The translations under genes and the position numbers were made by a program. Under the pieces are notes generated by a model, which was given only the letters and a program-made list of their open reading frames with translations, made no database searches and was not told where the DNA came from. Positions 21,672 to 34,400 of a stretch of 64,000 bases of DNA are shown here, in pieces (position 1 is the first letter of the stretch; each line of letters starts with the position of its first letter). This DNA comes from Laburnicola sp. R22_1 (Eukaryota > Ascomycota > Dothideomycetes > Pleosporales > Didymosphaeriaceae): contig JACONQ010000004.1 in assembly GCA_014281115.1 (NCBI GenBank), positions 310,001-374,000 of the forward strand, written 5' to 3'.

Positions 21672-22611
21672 TTTGAAAACTTGTATGGCCGTGAGAAAAG
21701 GGCCGGCTCCACGACGGGAATTGGAAGGACAGGAAGAAGAGGTACTTATGAGCTTCGGACAGCTCCAAAGCTATAGCTTCAGCCACCAATGGCCGCTGAG
21801 CCGCCATTGCAATTCTTGCATATTATGAACCCGAACGCCAGGAGCTGGGCATGCAGCGAACAACGTTGAACCCTTCTGCCGCGGCGAAGCGGGGGTGGTA
21901 GTTCGGAAGCATGCATCTCTAGATGAAACTGGGGTTACCATAGGTTGGCAAAGGTGGACTAGGTTAATCTTCTAACCCGAACCGAGCATGCGCACGGGCT
22001 CACGTCACTTCGAATGGCTTTTATTGTTGAAGTCGAGGACGTGAACGTTGGCGACGGAGAAATGAACCGTTACGTCCGTGCTGGAAACGGTTAGCGGCCG
22101 AGATGGTACGAACGTAATTGGTGGAAGGTTGCTTTCAGTGACTGTGGGGTATCTGTATTATGATCATGGGTTCGCGTGGGCGGACCTGATTCCGAGGAAG
22201 AAGAACAGAAGAATAGAAGCCGAAGGTCGTCTGAGGGACGGCGAGGAAAAAGTAGTGATCGTGATTAAGTGGATAAGAACATGGACAATCCCCATGCGAA
22301 AGGTATCGTTAATTCGCTGGCCAATACTACCATATACTACGTCATTGGTTCGCGAGAAATTCATCGGTATCGAGAAATCTTTGTGTAGATCGATCAACCG
22401 ATATACAATCAAACCGTAGCGCACGAACAAATCACCGCCGGGAGGCTAGTGATACTGCTCGCTTGGCGATGCTCCCGTAACACTGTCCTAGATCCGGGAT
22501 GTTATCCGTAAGACCAGGAGATACGATGTAAAAGTGACAAGAGCTCATAAACGAGTAGAAGAATTGTGAACGGTGGTCGGTCGAGCATTGCGGGCACTCT
22601 AATGTGACCGT
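21672..22611. other. intergenic, promoter of beta-glucosidase
   Basis: No supported gene. It holds the upstream region of the beta-glucosidase and the 3' flank of the NAP-type gene. Confidence 0.5.
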
Positions 22612-23716
22612 CTATGCCTTTCGCTGCTTCTTGGCTGGCGGCGAGCCGCGACCCTTGCCAACTAGACCACGAATATCGATCTTTTCATCGTCAGATTCAT
22701 CTTCATCTTGGTCCATGTCTTCAACGTCGAGTTCAGAAAGGTCATCTCCGTCGGCCTCGTGACTTTGCTCTTGTAATAGTTAGCAACCTGCAAGCGACCT
22801 CTCTGGTGGTGACATACTGTAGTACTTGATGGCAGACGGCCACAGGTCCTCGGCAATAAGTGTTGCAATTTCATCGCCTTGAGGGAAGACTTCGGTTTCC
22901 TGGTAATCGATCGGATCATCCTCGTCATCTTCCGGCTCCTCGACCTTTTCGCCACGCTTGAGCTTCTCTAACCGCTCAGCATCCTCCTTTTCGGCCTGTT
23001 CAGATTCCTCCGCGCTGATCCACCGGTAGCTGGACACGAAAGCAAACCAAGCGAAGAAGCTCTGTGATGCCTCGGTGCTCTCTTCGATCATTGTGGCCAG
23101 CTGCTTGTACTCGGGCAGCTCAGACTCCTTCAACTTGGAGCTGCCGTTGGTAGACTTTGCGAACTTTGTCTTTGCCTCGGCGAGCCTGACGGCCGCATCT
23201 GTCAAGCCTCCTGTCGGATCTTTGCCCTTCTTCCAGTTGATCTTCACCGGCTCGGATACATGGCCAGCCCAGTCCCTCGACTTACGGTACCAGAACTTCT
23301 TCTCCAGCGCCTTGTTCTCGAAGTATTCGTTTTCGCCGAAGCCGAATTTGATAGAGACGCTACGCGGCGAGCCCTTGGGGCTGTCAATCTCAAAACGTGT
23401 TACTTCCAGAGTCTCAAAGCACTCTGAGAAGATTTTGGCGTCCGACGGCTGGATGAAGGTATCGAGCTCCACCGGAGCCTGTTCGAAGACGAGGGTCCAG
23501 AAGTGAGGTATCTTTGCGATGACCTCGGCTCGCTTTTTCCAGAGGGGTGTATTGAAAGCATTGGACTTCCGAACTACGAGAGTTAACAGAGCTAATTTCG
23601 ACAGTAGCCAACTGCGCCTCACTGATTTCCAGCTCAACTTCTTCAAATTCAGACTCGAGGACGCTCAGCTCCTCAAAGCGCGCGAGCACCTCCTTCGGAT
23701 CCGCGTTCACGGCCAT
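22612..23716 (-). CDS. vps75: NAP-family histone chaperone, Vps75/SET type
   Basis: Exons 23623-23716, 22818-23573 and 22612-22769, with introns of 49 and 48 bp, give 335 residues. The N-terminal helix is followed by PLWKKRAEVIAKIPHFWTLVFEQAPVELDTFIQPSDAKIF and the earmuff-type NAP region (VSIKFGFGENEYFENKALEKKFWY). The C-terminus is acidic (DVEDMDQDEDESDDEK) with a short basic end, PPAKKQRKA, as in SET/Vps75 chaperones that bind H3-H4 and, in yeast, partner the acetyltransferase Rtt109. The last intron needs a less usual AAG acceptor preceded by a good GCTAAC branch site; this is the weakest point of the model. Confidence 0.85.
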
Positions 23717-24459
23717 TGTGCGATTGCTTATGCGACTCGTTCGTTTGATTGGATGCTCTACAACGGAAAAGTTAGCATTACTAATGATGTGACTAGGGTC
23801 TGCTGTGAGACAAAGTTTACCTCCAAAATATGCGCGATAGAAATGATTGTCGGTGAAAATGTGTTTGCATGCGCAATTGCTGCTGTACAAACATGTATGC
23901 GTGTGGACCTGTGGAAAGTTCGAAAATTACGTGGGCCCAAGCTCCGGGCACAGACCTTCGGCGGTAACCCCACTCCGTGCGGAGATAACATTGATCCCCA
24001 CAATACCACAATACCCATCACTGGTTGTGCCGTCACTCACTTGAATTCGAGCCGGTCATTCTCTTTTCTCTCTAGGTGGACATATCCAAAACTATCTACA
24101 TGCTGTTGCTCGAGTCATGTGCCTTCGCGACGCACAGCATGCAAGTGCAGAAGCTACCAGCAGGTCAGGAAGCTGCATGCGCTACGTGTTTGCTTCGATA
24201 CAAATAACCCTTCTCACTCGACTGAGACGAGCTTGAATACACCCACAAGCTTGGTACTTTATTTCACTGCGCTTTCACATGCAAACAAGACGAGTCATCG
24301 TTCACGATTGTCTCAACGGAAAATATTCTATATTGCTGCCTTGTTGCACAACCCCACTCGATTATCTTCCACGCACAAATTGAACCCTGGGGCATATTGA
24401 GCTTGCCTCTGTGGACTTTTGCATATCATTCAGAAAGACTTACGGATAGATTATTCAAA
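23717..24459. other. divergent promoter region
   Basis: It separates the divergent NAP-type gene and the nucleotidyltransferase-like gene. Open frames are present but without family character. Nothing else is recognised. Confidence 0.5.
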
Positions 24460-25755
24460 ATGGGCGGACAAGCTTTCGCGCACATCCAATCTGAGACACC
24501 CATCCATGTTCCGCGTTTACCAGCCGACATCTACAGACAGATCGCGGCTGAGGTAGGATCGAAGTTGGAGACACTATTCCACCACGTTACAATCCCACGA
24601 GAAGCACCCGGGAAGAGCGACCATGGCGACATCGACTTCCTCGTCGAGGGTATACGCGCATCCAACGACAAGGATGTCTGGCATCTAGTCAAAAAACTGT
24701 TAGGTGCTGAGATTCACGTACCCCGTGGTAACTCTCATTCGTTCGCCGTCAAACATCCTTCCGTTCCCGACGCATACGTTCAAGTCGATATTGAACTCTC
24801 CCCGGGCAATGACACACCGGACGGTGCTGAACTCTTCGAGTGGACCAAGTTCATGAAAAGCGACTCCGATCTCATGCAGCTTGTCGGGGTCGTTCACCGA
24901 TCACTGGGTATTACCTGCAATGATCGCGGTCTACACGTCCGTGTCGAGCAGGTCGAGCCGTACAACAGGAAGAAGAGTATGTTGTTTCTTGCACGAGACC
25001 CAAACGAGGTATGTGTAATTGATATGCTGAAGGCACCTTCTGCTACCTGTTCCTTTGTCCTACGAGTTGATATTTAGTTGACGCTCTGGCAGGCAATGGA
25101 CTTCTATGGCTTTGATAAGGCCAAATACCGGCAAGGCTTCGACGATGAGAATGATCTGTTCGAATGGGTCACTAAAGGGCGATTTTTCCACTGGCAAGTC
25201 TACGAGGAGCGCTTGGAGAACTCGAACGACCGATCGCGGCGGAACAAGCGTGCGATGTTTCGACGATTTGTGGAAGACTATATGCCTTCCCTACAGGAAG
25301 CCAACACGACAAACGAGGAACCGAGCGCGTTTGAATCTAACACTGTTGAATGTAGAACAACTTGCAGAAGCGTCAAGATCCCACCCACCCGGCAAGAGGT
25401 TCTGGAGGAAGCCTTGCGTATGTTCGGAAAGCATGAGCAGTACGCAGCGATCATGCTCGAACACGAAACCAAGGGAGTCGAAGATGCAATATGGAGGCAG
25501 ATCGCGGACATGCTACCCGCCGAAGGTGCAGCTCTGGGAGTGACTCTGAAGGGCTTGAGAAAATGGGTGGCCTTCAAGGATAACCGTCCATACATCAGCG
25601 ACCAACCATTGGCTACAACACCAAGATGGACAGACAGCATTCCGAAAGACGCCATACCAGACGTGTTGGCATGGATCACAGAGCATTGGGAACAGGTCAT
25701 GCACCTAGAGGAGCAACGTCTAATTGAGGCTCGGAAAGCGGCGTTGAAAAAATGA
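24460..25755 (+). CDS. nucleotidyltransferase-fold protein of unknown function
   Basis: Exons 24460-25008 and 25078-25755, with a 69 bp GT-AG intron in phase 0, give 408 residues. The start MGGQAFAHIQ is the first ATG before the conserved region. The sequence SDHGDIDFLVEG (Asp57, Asp59) has the acidic pair of a nucleotidyltransferase active site, and a third acidic position may be in QVDIELSPG. The C-terminal half is helical and charged, with no domain I can name. The protein looks like a fungal family of uncharacterised nucleotidyltransferase-like proteins. I assign no substrate. No lesion or unusual codon use is seen. Confidence 0.75.
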
Positions 25756-26699
25756 AAAGAGCAGGAGTAACGTCGCCAAGCCATTCATAAAGTTTAAACA
25801 GTGACCGGCACTGTTAAAGAATGCTACTTAAACTACCTGATAGACTTGACACAAAACCATCTATTCAGCGCATCGCATCCTCCAACAAACAGCATTAGAT
25901 GCGATTCCCAGCATAGATAAACATCATCCACGCAAATACAACCACATCGCACCCCTCCCAAGCTCATCTCCATATGTACTACCGCTCGCTACCTAACGTT
26001 GTGAAAAACTCCTCCTTCCCATGTGATATCCCACCAGTGGACGGTCCATTCGTCCCGATTCCAAAGCCGACGCTATCCATCCTTCACCCCCCACCCCCAT
26101 CCGCGTGATACACTAACTCCACCTAGCAGCGCCAAAGAAAATTTTCAGTTTTGAAGGGGTAATTGTTTGAAAGGATGGTACGCTAGACGAGGTTTCGAAG
26201 GGGTAATTAGAATGTGGAATTTGTGGAGATGGCGTGGAGGCGGCGCATCGCATAGATCGCATCGGGGCGCATCCAGGATAAGACTGGTGTGATGCTTGTT
26301 GCTGGCGTAAGAAACTAGGTTGCAGTCGTAGTATAGAAGATGTGACAGGCAGAAAGAAAACTCATATGGGGTTGTGAATCATACTATGTTTTTATTTTTA
26401 TTGTTACTAGAATAATCGACGTCCCTCTCGGTGAGAATAGCCAGAGGAAAAAACACAACACGAATAATCGTGTTGTAGTCCGCGCTTTCTTTGTGCCAAG
26501 CGGTGACGAAATCCTGGAAAGCGCGACTGTCCGCTACTGCCTGCTCCCGACGGACCAACATTTCTACTGCCCGACGACACACTTGCACCTTGCTCGTCAA
26601 CAACGTACACTCTGCTCGTCAAAACACGTACACTTTATCCCGAAACATACGCGAATTCTACACTCAGCACAGCGGCAATCTCAGCAAAGAGCATCGTAG
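25756..26699. other. intergenic, upstream of asparaginase
   Basis: No supported gene. GAAGGGGTAATT is present twice near 26153 and 26197. It should hold the terminator of the preceding gene and the asparaginase promoter. Confidence 0.5.
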
Positions 26700-28923
26700 A
26701 TGCCTCTGCTGGGAGACATGGACGAGGCATTTCCGGAGCTCCAGTTCCCTGAATCGCGTATCCTTATTGTCATCACAGGTATGGAGTTCTCGGTGGATAA
26801 AATACGAGCGCAGGCTTTGTAGTTGAACAAACCGCCACCTTTACAGGAGATATTTTGTAAAGCCTGCGGCGGTATTATAGATCCTGAGCTGACTCGAACT
26901 AGGTTAGAATCTCCCATAACGACGGCCATTTTATATCCCGAGCTAACACAGCTAACCTATCCTCTGCTGTTACCTGGTTTTTTCCGTCCCCCGCTGCGAG
27001 TGAGGCAGTAGAGCTAAACTAACAGTTCACAGGCGGCACAATATGTATGCGAAAATCAGCCGACGGCTTGGTGCCTGCAAGAGGGTTTCTGAAAGCTGGC
27101 CTTGCACCACGGCCAGTCTTCAATGATGGCTCATACCCGGAGCCTCTGGAGATTGCTATTGACGACAAGGGCACGCGGAAGGCCGTTCAAAGTCTGAGGA
27201 CACCGATCAGCACTTACGAACGCCGAGTCAGGTACGCCGTGCTGGAATTCGACAAGTTGCTCGATAGCAGCTCCATTGATGCCGAAGGCTGGGACCAGAT
27301 TGCGAAGACCATTTACCGCAATTACCAGCTATTTGATGGGTTTGTGATACTCCACGGCACCGACTCTTTGGCCTACACCTGCTCTGCCCTCAGCTTTATG
27401 ATGCACAATCTAGGCAAACCCGTTATCCTCACTGGCTCTCAGGCGCCTATGATGCAGCTGCAGACTGATGCCGAAGACAATTTGCTGGGTGCTCTGATCA
27501 TCGCTGGACATTTCATGATTCCAGAGGTCTGCTTGTTCTTCAACTTCAAGCTCTTCCGCGGCAATCGTACGACCAAGGTCTCGGCAGATGACTTCAACGC
27601 TTTTGGCAGTCCTAATCACCCGCCTCTGGCAACAATCACCTCTCTTAGAACTAATGTCTCATGGGGGCATGTCTACCGGTCCACAAGCATGCACCCTTTC
27701 TCCATTCAAACCCAACTGGATACGACACACGTGGCCTGTCTTCGGATCTTCCCGGGTATGAAGCCAGAAATGGTCGACGCAGTATTGCGCCTGGAAGGGC
27801 TGAAAGGTTTGGTTCTGGAGACATTCGGAGCAGGAAACACACCGGGCGGCCCCGATAGCGCGATGACACGCACCCTGGCCGATGCGGTGAAGCGAGGGAT
27901 TGTAATTGTCAACGTAACGCAGTGCTTGAGCGGCAGCGTGAGTCCGCTGTATGCACCTGCAACCTTTTTGGGCCGGGTGGGCGTTGTCTTCGGCATGGAT
28001 ATGACATCTGAAGCGGCGCTCACAAAGCTGGCATACTTGCTGGCATTGCCAGATGCGACGCCCGAGGAAGTCGCAAAGAAGATGTCTGTTTCCATTCGGG
28101 GCGAGCTCACAGAAGCGACACGCACGCACTTTGAACACCCGAAGATGACGGGCACCCTCACACCAGAACTCTCCAGTTTGACGGCGTTGGGCTATGCTAT
28201 CCAGCAAGGCAATATGCAAGACACAAGGGACATCATTCGCGGCGAGCCTCGATGGCTCCTAAACGACGCCGATTACAATCTCAACACGCCTGTGGTAAGC
28301 TAGAATTTCCTTTCTTATCTTCAAGAGCTCCTGGGTCAGCACACATCCCAAGACAGTGGTCGTTATCTGTACGCTTTGTAGTACAGTACCCGACGCTGGG
28401 GACGACTGTCTGAGACATGGTAAACAATGAGCGATTTCTGAGCGGAAAGAGCCGGTATCGGAAGCGATTATATCTGGCTCCTGAAACTGTACCACGGGCA
28501 TCGCTTCTGACAGAGACGAAGAGCCGGCGGCACTATCAAGGCACAAGGCCATAGAGCAGCTGGGCGGTAGCAGGACGTGGCTCTTATCTCTGGCATCATC
28601 ACGGCGGCTTGGATTAACTATTCGCCGGGTGATGCAAGATTGCGTTTCTGCATGCAGCGCTGACGAGCTCACAGCACCTTGCAGCCACGGGGCCTAATGT
28701 CGAGATACTGCGCGACTTTCTCGAACAGGGCGCCTCGGTGCACCTCCGTAACCGTAGCGGACACACTCCCCTCTACATGGCTGCGGCTGCGGGGTTGAAA
28801 GATCACGTGGTGATATTGAAGAATGCTGGGGCGCATCTGCACTCTGACGAGACGGCGGCGGCGCAGATGCATGCGGCCGAGGGCGAGGGCGATGGATCAG
28901 CCTGGAAGCTGGCGATTGGGTGA
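26700..28923 (+). CDS. L-asparaginase (type I fold) with C-terminal ankyrin repeats
   Basis: Exons 26700-26778, 27033-28294 and 28639-28923 give 541 residues. The first intron (254 bp) falls inside the catalytic motif ITGGTI, which only joins across the splice; this fixes exon 1. The catalytic threonines are in TGGTICM (Thr29) and HGTDS (Thr136). VILTGSQAPM, FGAGNTP and VTQCLSGSV are further asparaginase motifs. Exon 3, in phase 0, adds VEILRDFLEQGASVHLRNRSGHTPLYMAAAAGL-type ankyrin repeats, as in the asparaginase/lysophospholipase (ASPG) architecture. The enzyme converts asparagine to aspartate and ammonia, probably in the cytosol. The 344 bp second intron is long and its acceptor (GCAAG) is the less certain part. 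Confidence 0.88.
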
Positions 28924-30029
28924 GGGAGCATGGGATGAAGTCGCTGGAGCGGCGGGTAATTGTGGTCCGCGATGCGGCTACCTACTGAGCTGCAGCATGG
29001 ACATGACGGTCGACGCCGCGCAGGATGGCGGCGCTGTGACACGTTCCTGGCTCTGCTAGTAGGCGTCCCGGGCATGGGTGTTGGACAGAGCAACCGGAGG
29101 CTTGACAGGATCTGCTATCTATCGGTTCGGCTTAGCGGTGGGTGCCGGGGCTGGTGGGCGTGTGGGTTGCGGGGAACCACGTTGGGCGCATCTTGTGGAG
29201 AAGGGCAGCAGACGACGGATAAGCCTAATAATGCGGTTGGTTGCGGTGCCGTCTGATGGGAGGTGGTGGTGAGGCGTGTGCAGCGGGCGGGCTGTTGATT
29301 TGAGGAGGCGCAAAGGCGGAGCGAGAGGGCAATTGCACGCTAGTCATCGAAGTCGTTTCGAGTTACTAACAGTATCTGCTGGCCAAGGCGCAGCGTTTTG
29401 TCATGCTGCCTCCTGGCCTTGCGGGTGCTCAAGCTCAACCACGGCCGACCCACCGTGCAGGCTCCGTTCACCGTTCACCGTTCACCGTTCACCGTTCGGC
29501 CTGTCGTCGCTGGCGGCCCCGCACCGGCCTGGAGGTCCGAGGTCCTTTCTGCCCTTGCTTGGGCGCGGTGGCCGGTCGTCTGCTATCGACCTGCTCGCGG
29601 CACACAGGCTGCCCAGCACGACGACGTACAGGCTACCAGATAGCGGCCGTCGCGCGAGCGAAGAGGCGCCACACTGGTGCAGGTCATGACGGATCCGGGC
29701 TGCTAGCCGTCGGTATGAGCAAAATGGGTCCGTCTGCTCTTGTCACGAGTACGCTGGCCGGCTTGTTTGATGCTCCTAGCCGCACGTTTTGCTCCGATTC
29801 GTCCCTGGCGGCTGCTATTACCTAACATGATGGATTCCCAGAAGCACCATTCCCAGAAGCACCATCATGACGAGAGACGGCGAGCAGTCGCACACGAGCA
29901 TCTCCTGCATCTCCGCCCGCCTTGGTCATCGACGTCGTGTTGTGGTGCTGCGGCCGGCCTGGCCCTCTATACGTTTGCTAAGGCCCTGTTTGTTCCGGTA
30001 ACAGAACAGGCGTCAGTTTCGTCAAACTA
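28924..30029. other. GC-rich intergenic stretch up to the AT island
   Basis: Many open frames on both strands overlap with no domain content, as expected of GC-rich noncoding DNA. A 7 bp tandem repeat is at 29464-29498, and a 16 bp direct repeat (CCCAGAAGCACCATtc) near 29837-29868. The composition changes sharply to AT-rich at about 30030. Confidence 0.5.
29464..29498 (+). repeat. 7 bp tandem repeat (CCGTTCA)
   Basis: About five head-to-tail copies of CCGTTCA in GC-rich intergenic DNA. Confidence 0.85.
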
Positions 30030-30807
30030 ACGCCAAGTAAGCGGCTAAGCGTATAGGGGGGAAATTGGCGGCGTCTTAGCTAATAGGGTGTTATTTAGAA
30101 GCGCCTATTTAGCTACTAAAAAGTTAGTTTTAAAATATAGTTTTATTAGCTATTAGGCTATATATCTTCTAAAACTTTATTTTTATTAATTTTAACTTGC
30201 TATTTTATTAAATTTTCGCCTTATTATTTTATTAATTCTACTATTTTATAAAGTTATATTATAAATAATACCTTACTATAAATAGATCTCTTATATTTTA
30301 TTATTAATATCTAGGTTATTAATATTATTATTACTATTACTATTATAGGTCTTATAGGAAAGCTCTATACATAATACCTCTATATTATAACTACTAATAC
30401 TTTCCCTAGGCCCTATATAGCCTTTAAGCCTTATACTATTACTAGACCCTAGTAAATCTATATTAAAGATTAAAAGGTTAATATAGGGTATATAAGAGCT
30501 AGAGATATTATTAATTATACTTAAGTATTAATTTAATAAGAGTAATAGGGCTAATAATAATTAGAAGCTATAGGCGTAGTAGTATATTTTAAAAAAGGTC
30601 TAAAAGGCGTTTAATAACCTTACTATAAGTCTCTAGTAGATTAAAAGTAGAGTAGATACTTATAAAAAGAATTAAAAAGTTTAGTTAGAGCTTATATAGT
30701 AGTTTAGGTTTTTAGTTAATAATAGTATTATTACTACTAATAGCTAGATGCTTAAGAACTATTTTAATATTTATAAAAAGGCTCGCATTTTTATACCTAC
30801 CTTTTCA

Positions 30808-30906
30808 CGCTTTTTTTTAATTACTAAGTAGGGGCTCTGCTTTTTTAGTTATGTTATTTAAGATAAAAGCCTTTGTTATGCTACCCCTAGGTAGTTAATT
30901 TAACGC
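30808..30906 (-). repeat. dispersed ~100 bp repeat, copy C
   Basis: Reverse copy of the GTTAAATTAACTACCTAGG...ACAAAGGCTTTTATCTTAA...AGCAGAGCCC...TTAGTAATTAAAAA family, inside the AT island. Confidence 0.75.
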
Positions 30907-31035
30907 TATATAAAAAGGCTTGTAAATTTTAGTATAAGACTCTTAACTTCACTAATTTATATAAGAATTTTGTTAGGACTACTTAGTAATAGGTAAGAAT
31001 ATAGCTAGCCTTAAGGACCTACTTAATAGCTTATA

Positions 31036-31905
31036 ATTCTAGTTAATATAATAGTCCTATACTAGTCTTTCTACTAAGCACACCCTATCACCTTTCTTTT
31101 ACACTCTATTTCTCCCTATCTACGCCTTTTATCTTTCTAAAGGCGTCTTTTTTAGTTAGTGTTAGTATATAGCTAGTATAGGTCTATACCCTACACTACC
31201 CTTTATATAAGAAAGGGCCTCTTATATCCCTTTCTTATTTACTATTTTAGAATAGTATTAATTTAACTAGCTCTTTTAACTATTTTAGCTATTTCTAATT
31301 AGTTAGCTCTATAAAGCTGTGTACTACCTTTATATTATTCTAAGATTAAATCTTTTTTATTTAGCTATAAATAGTGATATAATATCTACTCCTTCCTTAA
31401 GACACTGCCTATAGGCAGTTAAATTAGTAGATATTTTATCTTATTAGTTACTAGTTATACTAGGTAGTTACCTAAGATCTATAAGACTACTAATATAACT
31501 TCTTTACCTACTATAAGTAGGTAAAAGTATATTAGTTTATTAGTTACTAGTGATACTAGGTAGTAGTTCTACGCTAAGGTCTATAAGACTACTAATATAA
31601 CTCCTCTACCTATAAGGGTAGTATATGGCCTTATAGGGCTAACCTATTAGGGATAGCTAGAATAGTTAAAAGAGCTAGTTAAATTAATACTATTCTAAAA
31701 TAGTAGATACGAAAGGGATATAGGGGGCCCTTTTTATATAGAGGATAGTATAGGGTATAGGCCTACACTAGCTATATACTAATACAAACTAGAAAAGGCG
31801 CCTTTAGAAAGGTAAAAGGCGCAGATAGGAAAAAATAAGGTATAAGAAAAAGTAATAGGGTATACTTAGTAGGGAGGCTAGTATAGGACTATTATATAAC
31901 CCCCC
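31036..31905. repeat. two retroelement LTRs in inverted, tail-to-tail arrangement
   Basis: About 31036-31420 is an LTR unique region in + orientation (CTACTAAGCACACCCTAT...) followed by two subrepeats to about 31610. From 31616 to 31905 the same LTR region runs on the minus strand. The halves match closely over roughly 300 bp, so the block is a large interrupted palindrome. A purine/pyrimidine tract (CCCCCCTTTT) at about 31904-31913 marks the inner end of the minus copy. Confidence 0.7.
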
Positions 31906-33835
31906 TTTTAAGGTCTAAAAATACGAAGGAAAGTATATAAGAATAGGGAGTTTTAGCGAATTTTTAATATAACTAGTACTATTTTAGGGCTAAAGAGAGT
32001 TGCAATAGGGGTAATAGGCCCCTATAGTTCTAATAGTGGCGTTAGGTTTTAATTTAGTTGCTATTTAGTAGAGATATTAAAGAAAGTTATTAGGGGTAAA
32101 TTAGTAGATTAGTACAAAAACATAGTAGAAACTACTTCTTAGCATTTGGCGTTTTACTAATAGAGCGTATCTTTAGCTCTAGCACTATATAAAAATATAA
32201 TTAGCTTAAATTTTTCTAGTTAGTTTATTATACACAGCCGTAATTATATTATATAATATTCTCTAGTACTATAAAAGAGTATTAAAAAGTATATTAACCT
32301 AACTATATAGTTTTTAATTAGGGCAGGATAGATTATAAAGCTATAGGGGCTACTAGTATAGTAGGGTAGAAGTGCTAAAAGGTGCCCTATATACGTAATA
32401 GTTAGGAAGCTACTAAATTAGTAATAAGCTAGCTAGAGAGAGGATAGCTAAAAGTAAGAGTACTAAAAGTAATAGGTGCCTATATATAGTAGCCTAGCTA
32501 AAAAGCTACTTACTAGTAGTAAACTAGGCTACCTATTTTAGTGGCTTAGGGTGCCCCTAAGGGCAGAATAAGTTAGGTAACTAGTGGATTAGAGAAAAGA
32601 CTAATAGTTAGGAGGCAGCTCCTAATTATTAGCATTCTAGAAGACTTTATTAGGTAGTTTACTATCTAATTTATTGCCTAAGCATCTTTTCTATAGGGAG
32701 TTAGACTTAGGGTTAATTAGATTAGTAAATTTAGGGTTGTTATTAGAGAGGTTGTTATAATAGATAGGCTCTTTGTCTTCTAATCTACTACTATAATAGA
32801 TAGTGTTATTATTTTCTAGGCTATTATTATAGTAAGTAATATTAAGTTTATAAAGATTATTCTTATTAAGTGCCTCTTTTCTAGTGTAATTACTATAGTC
32901 TTTACTAGGTTAGGCGTCTTTTAGCTTGTCTAGCTATTCTAGTAATAGCTAGGGAAGAGTAGTAAAAAGCAGTTAACTAAAGTAGTTAGGCTTAGGCTCT
33001 ACTTTAGAGTCTTTATTATTAGAAAGAGTAGTTAGGGTTGCCTAATATGCGTTAATTTTAGGACCTTTAGGGGATAATAGCACAGAGTTATTAGATTTAG
33101 AGGCTAACTACTAGTAAGTTTAAGGTAGAAGTAGGGTTATAATAGAAATATTTAACTACAATCTATTAATAAGCTAAACTAGAAGGTAGCTAGGTAATAT
33201 TAATAGCCTAGTAATTAGTTGCCTAGCTAAATACTTAATAGGCAATAGGTAAGGGCTAGAGTAGTTAGGGCAAAGAAAGTAGATTTCTATAACTAGTACT
33301 ACCCTAGTTTAAATATAAGCTTAACTAAAATCTAAAGTAGTAAAAGATTAGGGTAAAGTAAGTAAGGCTACTTAGTAAGATAAAGTAGTAAAAAATTAAA
33401 GTAGACTAAATAGAGCTACTTAGTAAGACTAGCACTAAAGCAATCTAGTGTTAAAGTTTTCTAAGTGTTAGAGCAGTTTGTCAGGGGCGTCTATTGTAAA
33501 GGTAGTAAAGAATAATAAGGAAAAATACCTAAAAGGTTAATAGTTAGGCGTAATAGGGTATCTAGATTTAATAAGTCTAGATATTTTATAAGTATAAGCT
33601 AGCGTACTTAGTAAGTAAGGTAGGGCGCCTTATAGAGAAGGTAAAAGTAATATTTATATAAAATCTTTATAGGCGGCGCTATAGCGCCTCCAGAGCCTAA
33701 TTCTAATTCTTTTTACTTAGTGCCTTTGGCTCTTATAGTGTAACGCTAGTTAGGTATTATAGGCGAATTAGTCTTTAGAGGTAATATAGTTATTACTTAT
33801 TATTATTTAGGGATATTTAGGGCGGCCTTTTAATA

Positions 33836-34400
33836 TAGACCTTAGTGTAGTGTAATAACTACCTAGTATAACTAGTAACTAACCTAATACACTCTTACTT
33901 ATTTATAGTAGGTAGAGAAGTTATACTAGTAGTCCTATAGATCTTAGGTAGTGTAATAACTGTCTAGTATAACTAGTAACTAACCTAATACACTCTTACT
34001 TACTTATAGTAGGCAAAGAAGTTGTATTAGTAGTCTTATAGACATTAGGTAATATAATAACTACTTAGTATAACTAGTAACTAACCTAATAAACCCTTAC
34101 CTACTTATAGTAGGCAAAGAAGTTGTATTAGTAGTCTTACAAATCTTAGGCAGTGTAATAACTATCTAGTATGACTAGTAACTAGCCTAATATACCCTTA
34201 TTTACTTGTAGCAGGTAGAGAAGTTATATTAGTAGTTTTATAGACCTTAGCGTAGAACTACTATCTAGTATAACTAGTAACTAATCTAATACACTCTTAC
34301 TAACTTATAGTAGGTAGAGAAGTTATATTAGTAGTCTTATAGATCTTAGGTAGTATAATAACCATCTAGTATAACTAGTAACTAATAAAGTAAGACTTCT
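33836..34400 (-). repeat. ~101 bp subrepeat array in LTR
   Basis: About five to six tandem units of roughly 101 bp, each with CTAGTATAACTAGTAACTA, TTATAGTAGG and TTAGTAGTCTTATAGA blocks. The array belongs to the 3' LTR of the minus-strand retroelement. Confidence 0.85.

Noticed and set aside
28960..30030. Open frames up to 140 codons before the AT island
   Set aside because: Overlapping on both strands with repeats inside; no domains.
33836..34400. CRISPR-like array in the ~101 bp repeats
   Set aside because: Units are contiguous without unique spacers, the genome is fungal, and the array is part of an LTR.
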